Notes: generated from the sequence alone by a model not told the origin. A stretch of 64,000 bases of DNA from Cryobacterium soli (GCF_003611035.1 NZ_CP030033.1:3472001-3536000), one strand, 5' to 3'. Shown: positions 18,420 through 26,960, counted from the first letter of the stretch. Translations and numbers: made by a program.

Positions 18420-19055
18420 ATGCGCCGCATCGTCGACGACCCCGACGCCATGCACGCGCTGGGCGTAGAGCTGGCCGGAGCGCTCCGCGCCGGGGACCTC
18501 ATGGTGCTCACGGGCCCGCTCGGTGCCGGCAAGACCACCTTCACCCGCGGCCTCGGCGAGGGGTTGCAGGTGCGCGGCCCGGTCACCAGCCCCACCTTCG
18601 TGCTCGCGCGCACGCATCCGAGCACCGTCGGCGGCCCTTCGCTCGTGCACGTGGATGCCTACCGGCTGAACAGCGCCATGGAACTCGACGACCTCGACAT
18701 CGACTTCGCCCGCTCGATCGTGGTGGTGGAGTGGGGCCGGGGGCTGCTCGAGGGGATCACCGAGTCCTGGCTCGACGTGGAGATCGTGCGGCCGCTCGGC
18801 GCCTCCGAGGCCGTGGCCGGCGCGGGCTCTGATTCCGATGCAGACACGGATGCCGACCTCGACCGGGCCGAGCCGCGCACGGTGACGGTCACCGGCTTCG
18901 GTCCCCGCTGGGAGGCCGGGCTCGGTCTGGCCCCCTCGGCCGGCACCGACGGCCACGCGGCCGGATCCACGTCCGCCGTCGCCCCCGACCAACCGGCGAC
19001 CTCCGTCGGCTCCGATGACGCCGCGGTCCGCCCCGACGGGAGGGTAGGCGAATGA
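18420..19055 (+). CDS. tsaE: tRNA threonylcarbamoyladenosine biosynthesis ATPase TsaE
   Basis: ATPase that works with TsaB and TsaD to make t6A37 in tRNAs. The Walker A motif is GPLGAGKTTF (about residues 32-41), followed by VTSPTFVLARTHP and the Walker B-like HVDAYRL and VVEWG. The core ends near residue 135. The protein is 211 residues against a usual 150-165, because of an acidic, Ala/Asp-rich insert and tail (from about residue 140) with no recognisable domain. It overlaps the next gene by 4 bases. Confidence 0.93.
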   Translation: MRRIVDDPDAMHALGVELAGALRAGDLMVLTGPLGAGKTTFTRGLGEGLQVRGPVTSPTFVLARTHPSTVGGPSLVHVDAYRLNSAMELDDLDIDFARSIVVVEWGRGLLEGITESWLDVEIVRPLGASEAVAGAGSDSDADTDADLDRAEPRTVTVTGFGPRWEAGLGLAPSAGTDGHAAGSTSAVAPDQPATSVGSDDAAVRPDGRVGE

Positions 19056-19855
19056 GCGCCACTCCGGCCGTTCCCGCGAGCCCCACCGGCGCCCGGTACT
19101 GGATCGCCCTCGTCCTCACCGGCCTGATCGGCGGCCTGCTCTCGGGCGTCTTCGGCGTGGGTGGCGGCATCGTGATGGTGCCCCTGCTCATCTCCCTCGT
19201 GCACATGAACCAGCGCCAGGCCGCCACCACCTCGCTCGCGGCGATCGTGCCCACCTCCATCGTGGGCTCGATCACCTACCTGGCCAACGGGCACATCGAC
19301 CTGGTCGCGGGTGTGATCATCGCCGGCGGCGCCGTGGTGGGGTCGATCATCGGCAGCAACCTGTTGCAACGCATTCCGCTGTTCTGGCTGCGCTGGCTGT
19401 TCATCGCGCTCCTCGTGGTCGTCGCCGCGCGCATGGTGGTCGTCGAGCCCGAGCGGGGCGCCGCGCTCGAGCTCAGCGTGCTCGTGGTGCTCGGCTACCT
19501 TGCCCTCGGCCTGGCCATGGGCATCGCGTCCGGCCTGTTCGGCATCGGCGGCGGCGTCATCGCGGTGCCGGCGCTGGTGGCGGTCTTCGGTGTGAGCGAC
19601 CTCATCGCCAAGGGCACCTCCCTACTGGTGCTGGTGCCCACGAGCATCGTCGGCACCATCGCCAACCTGCGGGCCAAGCTCGTGGACCTGCGCGCCGGCC
19701 TCGTGGTCGGCGTCGCCGCCACCGTGGCCGCGGTGCCAGGGGTGGCGCTCGCGCTGCTCATCCCGCCGCGTCTGTCGAGCATCCTCTTCGCCGTGCTGCT
19801 GGTCCTCGCCGCCGCCCAGCTCACCGTCAAGGCCCTCCGCACTCCGCGCCCCTGA
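19052..19855 (+). CDS. TauE/SafE (TSUP) family sulfite exporter-type permease
   Basis: Membrane protein of the TSUP family, whose members export or import sulfite, sulfoacetate or related organosulfur anions. The 267-residue protein has eight predicted spans and the two family repeats: GLLSGVFGVGGGIVMVPLL near residue 30 and GIASGLFGIGGGVIAVPAL near residue 155. Its ATG overlaps the tsaE stop (ATGA), so it sits inside the t6A operon between tsaE and tsaB. No sulfur-metabolism gene is nearby; the substrate is unknown. Confidence 0.9.
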   Translation: MSATPAVPASPTGARYWIALVLTGLIGGLLSGVFGVGGGIVMVPLLISLVHMNQRQAATTSLAAIVPTSIVGSITYLANGHIDLVAGVIIAGGAVVGSIIGSNLLQRIPLFWLRWLFIALLVVVAARMVVVEPERGAALELSVLVVLGYLALGLAMGIASGLFGIGGGVIAVPALVAVFGVSDLIAKGTSLLVLVPTSIVGTIANLRAKLVDLRAGLVVGVAATVAAVPGVALALLIPPRLSSILFAVLLVLAAAQLTVKALRTPRP

Positions 19856-19938
19856 CCCCACCCCGTCTCGAGGGCTCGCCCTGCTGTTCCCCGTGGGCCC
19901 GGGCGAGCGGATGTGCCGGGGCCGCATAGGCTGGACGG

Positions 19939-20574
19939 GTGCTCCTCGCCATCGATACCTCCGCCGGCACCGGCGTCGCCGTCGTCGACCTGACCCAGGG
20001 TGTGATCGCCGAACGCGGCATCCCCGACACCATGCGCCACGCCGAGGTGGTCGGCCGCCTCATCCAGGAATGCCTCACCGAGGCCGGCATCCCCGTCACG
20101 GCGCTTTCCGGCGTGGTCGGCGGCATGGGCCCCGGCCCGTTCACCGGCCTCCGCGTCGGCATCGCCGCCGCCCGGGTCTTCGCGCTCGGCATCGGGCGGC
20201 CCCTCGTGCCCGTGATCAGCCACGATGCCATCGCCTACGGCCACTACCGCACCGGCCACACCGGCCCGCTGCTCGTGGTCACCGACGCCCGCCGCCGTGA
20301 GGTCTACTGGTCCGCCTACAGCGGGGCGGATGCGGCAACCCTGCCCGTGCGCATCGGTCCGCCCGCCCTCGCCAAACCCGCCGAGCTGCTCGAGGACGAC
20401 TTCGCCCACGCTGGTATGCCCCGCCTGGACGCCACCACCATCTCCGCCGGTGACCTCGGCATGGTTGCCGAACTGACCTTCGCCGCCGGCCGCCCGTTCG
20501 CTGCCGACGACGCGCTCTACCTGCGCTCGCCCGACGTCACGGTGTCCAAAAACGGCCCCAAGCGGGTGAGCTGA
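19939..20574 (+). CDS. tsaB: tRNA threonylcarbamoyladenosine biosynthesis dimerisation subunit TsaB
   Basis: ASKHA-fold partner of TsaD in the t6A complex; inactive alone. The 211-residue protein begins [18 protein letters not shown], has the dimerisation helices around [14 protein letters not shown] and the [21 protein letters not shown] motif. GTG 19939 is the first codon of the conserved region. The stop overlaps the start of the rimI-tsaD gene by one base (TGATG), so both are translationally coupled. Confidence 0.94.
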   Translation: MLLAIDTSAGTGVAVVDLTQGVIAERGIPDTMRHAEVVGRLIQECLTEAGIPVTALSGVVGGMGPGPFTGLRVGIAAARVFALGIGRPLVPVISHDAIAYGHYRTGHTGPLLVVTDARRREVYWSAYSGADAATLPVRIGPPALAKPAELLEDDFAHAGMPRLDATTISAGDLGMVAELTFAAGRPFAADDALYLRSPDVTVSKNGPKRVS

Positions 20575-22235
20575 TGACCTGGCAGCTGCGCCGCGCCACC
20601 GCCGAGGACGTCGACAAGATCATGGCCTTGGAGACCTCGATCTTCGAGAACGACGCCTGGTCCACCGAGATGATGGCCCGCGACGTGGCCGACCCCGGCT
20701 GCTACTACCTGGTGGCGTTCCCGCCCGACGCGCCAGACCACATCGTCGCCTACGCCGGCCTGCAGGCCGCCCAGCGGTCGCCCGAGAGCGATATCCAGAC
20801 CATCGCCGTGGCCGAGGAGGCCCGCGGCCGGGGCCTCGGCCGGGTGCTCATGCTCAGCCTGATCACCGAGGCCCGCAAGCGTGGCGCCCGCGAGACCTTC
20901 CTCGAGGTGCGCGCCGACAACCCCGGCGCCCAGCACCTCTACCGCTCGCTCGGCTTCGAGGACCTCGGCGTGCGCCGGGGTTACTACCAACCAGACAACG
21001 TGGATGCGATCGTCATGCGCCTGCCCATTCCTCCCGCCGAAATGCAGTTCACCGTGGATGCCGCCGCCGCCGACTCGGCTCTCGCCGCCGATTCAGCCGC
21101 CGAACCTGTCGCCGCCACAGCTGCCCCCGCCGAACCCGCACCCGCATCCGACCCCCGGCACCGCCCATTCAACCGCACCGACCCGCTCGTGCTCGGCATC
21201 GAGACTTCCTGCGACGAGACCGGCATCGGCATCGTGCGCGGCACCACCCTGCTCTCCAACACCATCGCCTCCTCCATGGACGAACACGCCCGCTACGGCG
21301 GCGTCGTGCCCGAGGTCGCCGCCCGCGCCCACCTCGAGGAGATGGTGCCCGCCATCCGCGCCGCGCTCGCCGAGGCCGAGATCCAGCTCGACGAGATCGA
21401 CGCCATCGCCGTCACCAGCGGCCCCGGCCTCGCCGGCGCGCTCATGGTGGGTGTGGGCGCCGCCAAGTCGCTGGCGCTGGCGCTGGACGTGCCCATCTAC
21501 GCCGTCAACCACCTCGTCGGCCACGTCGGCGCCGACCTGCTCCGCGGTGAGGGTGTCGCGACGGATGCGCCGCTCGAATACCCCACCATCGCCCTGCTGG
21601 TCTCCGGCGGCCACACCTCGCTGCTGCTCGTGCGCGACCTTGTCTCCGATGTGGAACTGCTCGGCGAAACCATCGACGACGCCGCCGGCGAGGCCTTCGA
21701 CAAGGTGGCCAGGGTGCTCGGCCTGCCCTACCCCGGTGGCCCGCAGATCGACCGGGTCGCCGCGACCGGCGACCCCACCGCCATCCGTTTTCCGCGCGGC
21801 CTCAGCCACCAGAAGGACATGGCCCAGCACCGCTACGACTTCTCGTTCTCCGGCCTGAAGACCTCGGTGGCCCGCTGGGTGGAGCAGAAGCAGGACGCCG
21901 GAGAGCCGGTGCCGATCGACGACGTCGCGGCGAGCTTCCGCGAAGCCGTCGTCGACGTGCTGCTCACCAAGGCCGTCGCGGCGTGCACCGACCTCGGGGT
22001 GCCTAGGCTCCTACTCGGCGGCGGCGTGATCGCCAACGCCAGGCTGCGCCAGGTGGCGCAGGAACGCGCGGATGCGGCGGGCATCGCCCTGCGCATCCCG
22101 CCGCTGTCGCTGTGCACCGACAACGGCGCCATGATCGCGGCCCTCGGCGCCCAGCTCATCATGGCCGGGCACGCTCCCTCCACCCTCGACTTCGGTGCGG
22201 ACTCGACCCTTCCGGTGCCCGTCATCCAGGCCTGA
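20574..22235 (+). CDS. tsaD: fused ribosomal-protein-alanine N-acetyltransferase RimI / tRNA N6-threonylcarbamoyltransferase TsaD
   Basis: One 553-residue frame joins two enzymes. Residues 1-150 are a RimI-type GNAT domain with the acetyl-CoA loop [12 protein letters not shown] (81-92) and the end [25 protein letters not shown]; RimI acetylates the N-terminal Ala of ribosomal protein S18. Residues 151-203 are an Ala/Pro-rich linker. Residues 204-553 are full-length TsaD, starting [12 protein letters not shown], with the metal ligands His313 and His317 (NHLVGH), the GGHTSLLLV loop and the final CTDNGAMIA. There is no internal start with a ribosome site at the boundary. The gene follows tsaB directly, where most actinobacteria have separate rimI and tsaD genes. 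Confidence 0.95.
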   Translation: MTWQLRRATAEDVDKIMALETSIFENDAWSTEMMARDVADPGCYYLVAFPPDAPDHIVAYAGLQAAQRSPESDIQTIAVAEEARGRGLGRVLMLSLITEARKRGARETFLEVRADNPGAQHLYRSLGFEDLGVRRGYYQPDNVDAIVMRLPIPPAEMQFTVDAAAADSALAADSAAEPVAATAAPAEPAPASDPRHRPFNRTDPLVLGIETSCDETGIGIVRGTTLLSNTIASSMDEHARYGGVVPEVAARAHLEEMVPAIRAALAEAEIQLDEIDAIAVTSGPGLAGALMVGVGAAKSLALALDVPIYAVNHLVGHVGADLLRGEGVATDAPLEYPTIALLVSGGHTSLLLVRDLVSDVELLGETIDDAAGEAFDKVARVLGLPYPGGPQIDRVAATGDPTAIRFPRGLSHQKDMAQHRYDFSFSGLKTSVARWVEQKQDAGEPVPIDDVAASFREAVVDVLLTKAVAACTDLGVPRLLLGGGVIANARLRQVAQERADAAGIALRIPPLSLCTDNGAMIAALGAQLIMAGHAPSTLDFGADSTLPVPVIQA

Positions 22236-22309
22236 AACCGCAGTTCATCCAGCGTTTCAGCGGTGGACGCGGTACTCTGGCCGTGGGGGTTCACCGCAAA
22301 GCAAGCACG

Positions 22310-22339
22310 TTGACACCCCCATGGCGTGGGTGCCACTAT
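22310..22339 (+). promoter_or_regulatory. candidate sigma70-type promoter of the 22403 gene
   Basis: TTGACA (22310-22315) and CACTAT (22334-22339) are 18 bases apart, about 64 bases before the start codon. The -35 is a perfect consensus hexamer, rare in this GC-rich window. Confidence 0.55.
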
Positions 22340-22402
22340 GGCACCGCCGCACCCAGCGCCGTCTGCCTGCCTACGCTGCACCCATGTGAAGGAGCCCTCA
22401 CA

Positions 22403-22813
22403 ATGACCGATCCGAACCAGACTCCCGCATCCAACGAGCCCACCCCGCCGCCCGCGTACACCCCGCCGGCCCCGCCCGCCTACGGCTCCGCGCCCGCTGC
22501 CCCCGCCTACGGCTCGGGGCCCGCAGCTCAGGCCTACTCGCCGCAGGGCTACGGCCAGCCGAACGCCGCAGACAAGTGGAACGTTCTCGCGATCATTTCG
22601 CTGGTCAGCGCCTTCTTCGTCTCGCTCGCCGCGGTGATCTGCGGGCACATCGCCCTCAGCCAGATCAAGAAGACCGGCGAGAAGGGCCGCGGCCTCGCGA
22701 TCGCCGGCCTGGTCCTCGGCTACGTAGGCCTGATCGGCTTCATCATCTTCGTCGTCGTCGTGATCGTCGTCACGGTCGCGGGCATCAACAACGGCTCGTA
22801 CAGCACCTACTAG
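22403..22813 (+). CDS. DUF4190 domain-containing membrane protein
   Basis: A 136-residue protein of unknown function. Residues 1-55 are a disordered Pro/Ala/Tyr-rich segment with AYGS repeats. Residues 58-130 are two membrane helices joined by the short basic loop HIALSQIKKTGEKGRGLAIAG, the DUF4190 signature. ATG 22403 follows GAAGGAG (22388-22394). Two proteins of the same plan follow on the same strand. Similar proteins are common in actinobacteria; some are thought to act at the membrane in cell-envelope processes, but no function can be assigned here. Confidence 0.85.
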   Translation: MTDPNQTPASNEPTPPPAYTPPAPPAYGSAPAAPAYGSGPAAQAYSPQGYGQPNAADKWNVLAIISLVSAFFVSLAAVICGHIALSQIKKTGEKGRGLAIAGLVLGYVGLIGFIIFVVVVIVVTVAGINNGSYSTY

Positions 22814-22932
22814 CCCCGGCTGCACCGGCTCGGCACACTGGCCGGGTCGGTCGACCACCGGCGTCGGCGCGGGCCACGAATGCCGGTCTCGGCTCCGCAG
22901 GCAGCTCCGGCAGCACAGGAAAGGAACCAGTC

Positions 22933-23508
22933 ATGACTGATCCGAACACTCCGCACCCCGAGGTTCCCCAGGTACCCGACGTTCCGCAGGTGCCCGACGT
23001 GCCCCAGGTCCCGGATTTCCCCCAGGACACCGCCGCGGGGAACCCGTCGGCCTCCGAGCCGTCCGCCGCGGGCACACCCGCCGGCCCGCCGCCCGAGCAG
23101 GGACCGCCCGCCCCGCCGCCCTACGGCGCCCCGCAGCCCGGCTACGGACCGCCGCCGCCCGGATACGGCCCGCCCACACCGGGTGCCCCGGCCACCGGCT
23201 ACGGCCCGCCGCCCTCGTACACGCCCACGAAGCAGCCGATCCTGAGCATCCTGTCGATGGTGGCCGGCGTGATCGGCATCCTCGGCTCTCCCGTCGCCTT
23301 CTTCCCGATCTTCGGCGGCATCCTGGCGCTCATCCTGCCGGCTGCCGGCGTGGTGCTCGGCTTCATCGCCCGCAACCGGGAACCCAGCGGCAGGGGCTTC
23401 TGGCTCACCGGCATCATCACCGGGTTCGTGGGCGTCGCCCTGGCGCTATTGAGTATTCTGCTGTGGGCACTGATCTTCGCGAGCATGCCCAACAACTACT
23501 ACTACTGA
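22933..23508 (+). CDS. DUF4190-like membrane protein with proline-rich repeats
   Basis: A 191-residue protein of unknown function. Residues 8-30 repeat the unit PQVPDV three to four times; residues 60-110 are rich in PPxYG/GYGPP motifs. Two membrane segments follow (LSMVAGVIGILGSPVAFFPI and the stretch after RGFWLTGII), joined by GFIARNREPSGRGFW, which corresponds to the basic loop of DUF4190 proteins. It ends in a run of Tyr. ATG 22933 follows AAGGAA. It is probably a paralogue of the neighbours on both sides; the function is unknown. Confidence 0.8.
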   Translation: MTDPNTPHPEVPQVPDVPQVPDVPQVPDFPQDTAAGNPSASEPSAAGTPAGPPPEQGPPAPPPYGAPQPGYGPPPPGYGPPTPGAPATGYGPPPSYTPTKQPILSILSMVAGVIGILGSPVAFFPIFGGILALILPAAGVVLGFIARNREPSGRGFWLTGIITGFVGVALALLSILLWALIFASMPNNYYY

Positions 23509-23582
23509 TACCGGATCACCCCCGCGGCCGGTAGCCGCATCGGCTCACCCACGTCGGCCGACTTGAGAAACGAGTCCCACCC

Positions 23583-24107
23583 ATGGCGCAGTCCGGGCAG
23601 CCCGACACTCGGGCAGAGTCGCAGGAGACGGCCGGAGCGCAGACCCCCCTCGGGCAGGGCTCCGCCGGCCAGGCCCAAACGCGCGCTGAAGCGCGGGCCA
23701 GGCAAGCCGCGCAGGCAGAGGCCGCCACCGACCCGGCCACAGCCCCGCCCGGCCTCACCCGGCCCCCTGTCGCAGGCGAGCTCGCCTACGAGTCCACCAT
23801 CACCGCGCCCACCGAGTGGGTGCCCTACGTCTACACCACCGCCGAGATCCAGACCCATGCGGCCCGTCGCGGCCTGAGCGTAGCCGCCGTCATGTGCGGC
23901 TCGCTGAGCGTCCTGGCCGGCATCTTCGTGGTGTGGGCGGTGCCGCTTGCGGTCGCCGCGGTTGTGCTCGCGCTGGTGGCCCGGGTCGTCGAACGCCGCA
24001 GCGGCGGACTCTGGATCCTCGGCCTGGTCACCGGGCTCGCCGGCATCCTGCTCGGCGTGGTCTGGTTCGTCGTGATCACCCAGGTGCTGCCGCCGTACTA
24101 CGGCTGA
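23583..24107 (+). CDS. hypothetical membrane protein, third of a DUF4190-like trio
   Basis: A 174-residue protein: about 100 mostly polar residues rich in Ala, Gln and Thr, then two membrane segments (LSVAAVMCGSLSVLAGIFVVWAVPL and WILGLVTGLAGILLGVVWFVVI) joined by a short ARVVERRSGG loop. The loop and the spacing match the two preceding DUF4190-type proteins, so a common origin is likely although the N-termini differ. The stop is 11 bases before the end of the convergent methyltransferase gene. Function unknown. Confidence 0.75.
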   Translation: MAQSGQPDTRAESQETAGAQTPLGQGSAGQAQTRAEARARQAAQAEAATDPATAPPGLTRPPVAGELAYESTITAPTEWVPYVYTTAEIQTHAARRGLSVAAVMCGSLSVLAGIFVVWAVPLAVAAVVLALVARVVERRSGGLWILGLVTGLAGILLGVVWFVVITQVLPPYYG

Positions 24108-24118
24108 GCGATCGTGGG

Positions 24119-25306
24119 TCAGGCGCGTTCGACGAGCAACGCTACCTTGTGCCCGGCCGCGCGGGTCAGCACCAGGGTGCCCGACTCCGGACCCTTGAGC
24201 TTCAACCGCGTGCGCAGCGTGGCGGGGTCCACATCCACCCCGCGCTTCTTGATCTCCAGAGTGCCGATACGCCGTTCGGCCAGGGCGATCCGCAGCTTCT
24301 TCTCGTCGGCGGGCAGCACCTCGACCACCCGGAACGCGGTCGCGAACGGGGTCTCGGTGAGCGTGGCGCTGGTCAGGTACGCCAGCCCCTCGCTGAGCAT
24401 GAGCGCATCCATCGACCGGGCCAGGTCGCCGATCAGCCGGGCACGGATGATGGCACCATCGGGTTCGTAGAGGTACTCGCCGAGCTCGCCGACAGGTACG
24501 TCCTCGCTGTCGTCGGGAGCGGTCAGCTCGGCCGCGCCGTCCTTGGTCAGCAGCAGCGCAGCACGGCGGATGCCCGGGCGGGCGAGCGGGCCGAACCACA
24601 GACCCATTTCCACCAGCTTGCCGTCCACCGACACCCACTGCGCCTCGGCGGTCTCCGGGATCTGGTCCCGGTCGTGGCCTGGGCCGAGTTTGACGCCCAC
24701 GGGCATCCGTTCGGCCAGGGCGTACACGTCATCGAGGTGGGGAGAGTAGTCCTCAGAACGGGTGAGCCGACTGGTGTTGCCGTGCCCGGCGGTGCGGCGG
24801 GCCGGGTCGAACCAGAGCGCGTCGTACTCGGACGGGTCGACGTCGGCGGCATCGGCGCAGAGCACAGAGGCCGTGGGGAACGGGGCGAGGTTGAAGCTGG
24901 CGACGGTAGCGGTGACCTCGTCGATATCGATGGCGGTCACGGTGAGCTCCATCGCGGCCATGGCCATGGCGTCGCCGCCGATGCCGCAGCCCACGTCGGC
25001 GACCCGGGCGAGTTTGGCTTCGACGAAACGGCCGGCGTGCAGGGCGGCGACCCGCAGGCGGGTGGCCTGCTCCAGGCCGGCCTCGGTGAACAGCATCCGG
25101 CTGGCGAAATCACCGAACTTAGCCGTAGCCTTGGCGCGCAACCGGGACTGGTACAGCACCGCGTTCACGAGGGCGGGGGAGTGCCCGGCCTTCCGCAGCG
25201 CGCTGACCGTGCGCACCACGTCGCCGCCGGCCTCGTAGGGCGGCAGGGAGTCCAGCAGGCGCAGGCCTTCGGGTGAGAGCAGCTCAACGAGCTCGGCGCG
25301 ATCCAT
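24119..25306 (-). CDS. class I SAM-dependent methyltransferase with THUMP-like domain
   Basis: A 395-residue protein. Residues 1-90 form an all-helical region; the methyltransferase core has motif I VADVGCGIGGDAMAMA (about 100-115), the acidic loop AIDIDEV and the post-IV motif DALWFDPARR, which resembles the (D/N)PP(F/Y) motif of nucleic-acid methyltransferases. The C-terminal 90 residues contain EIKKRGVDVDPATLRTRLKLKG, typical of the Thump_like domain. An RNA substrate is therefore probable but not shown. The gene is convergent with the DUF4190-like trio and divergent from groES. Confidence 0.82.
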   Translation of the reverse strand: MDRAELVELLSPEGLRLLDSLPPYEAGGDVVRTVSALRKAGHSPALVNAVLYQSRLRAKATAKFGDFASRMLFTEAGLEQATRLRVAALHAGRFVEAKLARVADVGCGIGGDAMAMAAMELTVTAIDIDEVTATVASFNLAPFPTASVLCADAADVDPSEYDALWFDPARRTAGHGNTSRLTRSEDYSPHLDDVYALAERMPVGVKLGPGHDRDQIPETAEAQWVSVDGKLVEMGLWFGPLARPGIRRAALLLTKDGAAELTAPDDSEDVPVGELGEYLYEPDGAIIRARLIGDLARSMDALMLSEGLAYLTSATLTETPFATAFRVVEVLPADEKKLRIALAERRIGTLEIKKRGVDVDPATLRTRLKLKGPESGTLVLTRAAGHKVALLVERA

Positions 25307-25350
25307 CCCGCAAACCTATCAACCGAAACCGGCGTGAGTCTCGAGCGCTC

Positions 25351-25375
25351 TGGCACTCACGTTGCGTGAGTGCCA
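25351..25375. promoter_or_regulatory. CIRCE element 1 (HrcA operator) upstream of groES
   Basis: TGGCACTC-N9-GAGTGCCA is a perfect inverted repeat in the CIRCE layout (known consensus TTAGCACTC-N9-GAGTGCTAA). The candidate -35 hexamer of groES, TTGCGT (25362-25367), falls inside it. Confidence 0.85.
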
Positions 25376-25390
25376 GTTGCGCCCTAAACT
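25362..25390 (+). promoter_or_regulatory. candidate groES promoter
   Basis: TTGCGT (25362-25367) and TAAACT (25385-25390) are 17 bases apart. The -35 lies in CIRCE element 1, and element 2 starts five bases after the -10, so HrcA bound to either site should block RNA polymerase. Confidence 0.55.
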
Positions 25391-25394
25391 CGAC

Positions 25395-25421
25395 TTAGCA
25401 CTCTCGCTGTGAGTCTGCTAA
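25395..25421. promoter_or_regulatory. CIRCE element 2 (imperfect HrcA operator)
   Basis: TTAGCACTC, an exact consensus left half, is followed by N9 and GTCTGCTAA, which matches 7 of 9 bases of the consensus right half. It covers the expected groES transcription start. Confidence 0.7.
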
Positions 25422-25450
25422 CTACGTCTTAGCTAAGAAAGAGGTCAACC

Positions 25451-25747
25451 GTGTCGGTCTCCATCAAGCCGCTCGAAGATCGCATCGTCATCAAGCAGGT
25501 GGATGCAGAACAGACCACCGCTTCCGGACTTGTGATCCCGGACACCGCCAAAGAGAAGCCCCAGGAAGGCGAAGTTGTCGCCGTCGGCCCCGGCCGCATT
25601 GACGACAACGGCAACCGCATCCCGCTCGACGTCGCCGTCGGCGACAAGGTGATCTACTCCAAGTACGGTGGAACCGAAGTCAAGTTCGGTGGCGAGGACC
25701 TCCTCGTTCTGTCGGCCCGCGACGTTCTCGCGGTCGTCGTTCGCTAG
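25451..25747 (+). CDS. groES: co-chaperonin GroES
   Basis: Ten-kDa lid of the GroEL chaperonin. The 98-residue protein begins [17 protein letters not shown], has the mobile loop with [21 protein letters not shown] (IVL-like GLVIP contact) and the [17 protein letters not shown] end. GTG 25451 follows AAGAAAGAGG. groEL is not adjacent: a terminator and rarD follow, so any partner groEL lies elsewhere, as often in actinobacteria. Two CIRCE operators upstream indicate HrcA heat-shock control. Confidence 0.97.
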   Translation: MSVSIKPLEDRIVIKQVDAEQTTASGLVIPDTAKEKPQEGEVVAVGPGRIDDNGNRIPLDVAVGDKVIYSKYGGTEVKFGGEDLLVLSARDVLAVVVR

Positions 25748-25765
25748 TAACACCCCATATCGTTG

Positions 25766-25798
25766 AATCCCGGATGGCCTCGGCCATCCGGGATTTTT
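25766..25798 (+). terminator. rho-independent terminator after groES
   Basis: AATCCCGGATGGCC (25766-25779) and GGCCATCCGGGATT (25782-25795) form a 14-bp stem that runs into a T-stretch, 19 bases after groES. Confidence 0.9.
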
Positions 25799-25849
25799 CG
25801 TGTCCGCGCTCGCGGAACGAGACCGCTCCCCAGACAGGATCACCGGCAC

Positions 25850-26794
25850 ATGACGCAGGGCCCCACACGACGTAAGCCTGCGGCGCGCAGTGCCGCCAGC
25901 ACCGGCCTGATCTACGCGATCTGCTCCTACGGCATCTGGGGCTTCCTGCCGCTCTACTTTCTGCTCCTGGCGCCCACCGGCGCCTTCGAGATCGTGGCCT
26001 GGCGGGTTCTGTTCTCCCTGGTGTTCTGTGCCGTGCTGATTGTCGCGACTCGGGCCTGGCGCCCCTTCGTGGCGGCCCTGCGCACCCCGAGGGTGGTGTG
26101 GACGATGGGGCTGGCCGGCGTGCTGATCTTCATCAACTGGCAGACCTTCATCCTCGCCGCCCTGAGCGGGCACGTCGTCGAGACGGCGTTGGGGTACTTC
26201 ATCAACCCGATCATCACGGTGCTGCTCGGGGTGCTCGTGCTGCATGAACGGTTACGCGCCGCCCAGTGGGCCGCCGTGGTGATCAGTTTCATCGCCGTGA
26301 TTGTGCTCAGCGTCGGCTATGGCACCGTGCCGTGGATATCGCTGATCCTGGCGTTCTCCTTCGGCCTCTACGGGCTGATCAAGAAGCGGGTGGGCGGGCG
26401 TCTCGACGCCCTCACCGGCCTGACTCTGGAGACGATGTGGCTCGCGCCCATCGCGATCGTGCAACTCGTGGTGGTGTCGCTGCTCACCGGGCTGACCTTC
26501 GGCTCGGTCTCACCGCTGCACACCATCGCGCTGGTCGGATCCGGGGTGCTCACCGCGGTGCCGCTGCTGTTCTTTGCCGCCGCCTCCCGCCGCCTGCCGC
26601 TGTCCACTCTCGGCCTGGTGCAGTACGTTGCGCCGGTGCTGCAGCTGATCGTTGGCGTGGTGGTGCTGCAGGAGCCGATGCCGCCCGAACGCTGGCTCGG
26701 CTTCGGCCTGGTCTGGCTGGCGCTGATCGTGCTCACCGTCGACATGATCGTCGCCGGACGCTCGCAGCGCCGGTTGTTGACCGATCTCGTCTGA
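25850..26794 (+). CDS. rarD: EamA family transporter RarD
   Basis: Drug/metabolite-superfamily permease with ten predicted membrane helices. The 314-residue protein starts its first span with TGLIYAICSYGIWGFLPLYFLLL and has EIVAWRVLFSLVF, the conserved INWQTFILAALSGHVVETALGYFINPI and PLLFFAAASRRLPLSTLGLVQYVAP, all typical of the RarD family. I chose ATG 25850 since the frame upstream covers the groES terminator. E. coli RarD is annotated from a chloramphenicol-sensitivity link; the natural substrate is unknown. Confidence 0.9.
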   Translation: MTQGPTRRKPAARSAASTGLIYAICSYGIWGFLPLYFLLLAPTGAFEIVAWRVLFSLVFCAVLIVATRAWRPFVAALRTPRVVWTMGLAGVLIFINWQTFILAALSGHVVETALGYFINPIITVLLGVLVLHERLRAAQWAAVVISFIAVIVLSVGYGTVPWISLILAFSFGLYGLIKKRVGGRLDALTGLTLETMWLAPIAIVQLVVVSLLTGLTFGSVSPLHTIALVGSGVLTAVPLLFFAAASRRLPLSTLGLVQYVAPVLQLIVGVVVLQEPMPPERWLGFGLVWLALIVLTVDMIVAGRSQRRLLTDLV

Positions 26795-26944
26795 CCCGGC
26801 CGGCCCACGGCCTCCGGAGCCCGGTCGCGTTACCGTTTCTTACGCCCGCGCCATGGCCCCTGTTCGGGGGGAAATCGTTAGCGCCCGCTGAACGACTGCT
26901 GAAGGCATCCTGATCAGAAGCCCGTTTCGTAACGATTTGGTCGC

Positions 26945-26960
26945 GTTACACGCCTGTAAC
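26945..26960. promoter_or_regulatory. GTTAC-N6-GTAAC palindrome upstream of the binding-protein gene (GlnR-box-like)
   Basis: GTTACACGCCTGTAAC is a perfect inverted repeat about 100 bases before the ABC binding-protein gene. Its layout resembles half of a GlnR box (gTnAC-N6-GaAAC). A further GTAAC (26929-26933) lies upstream. The regulator is a guess. Confidence 0.35.
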
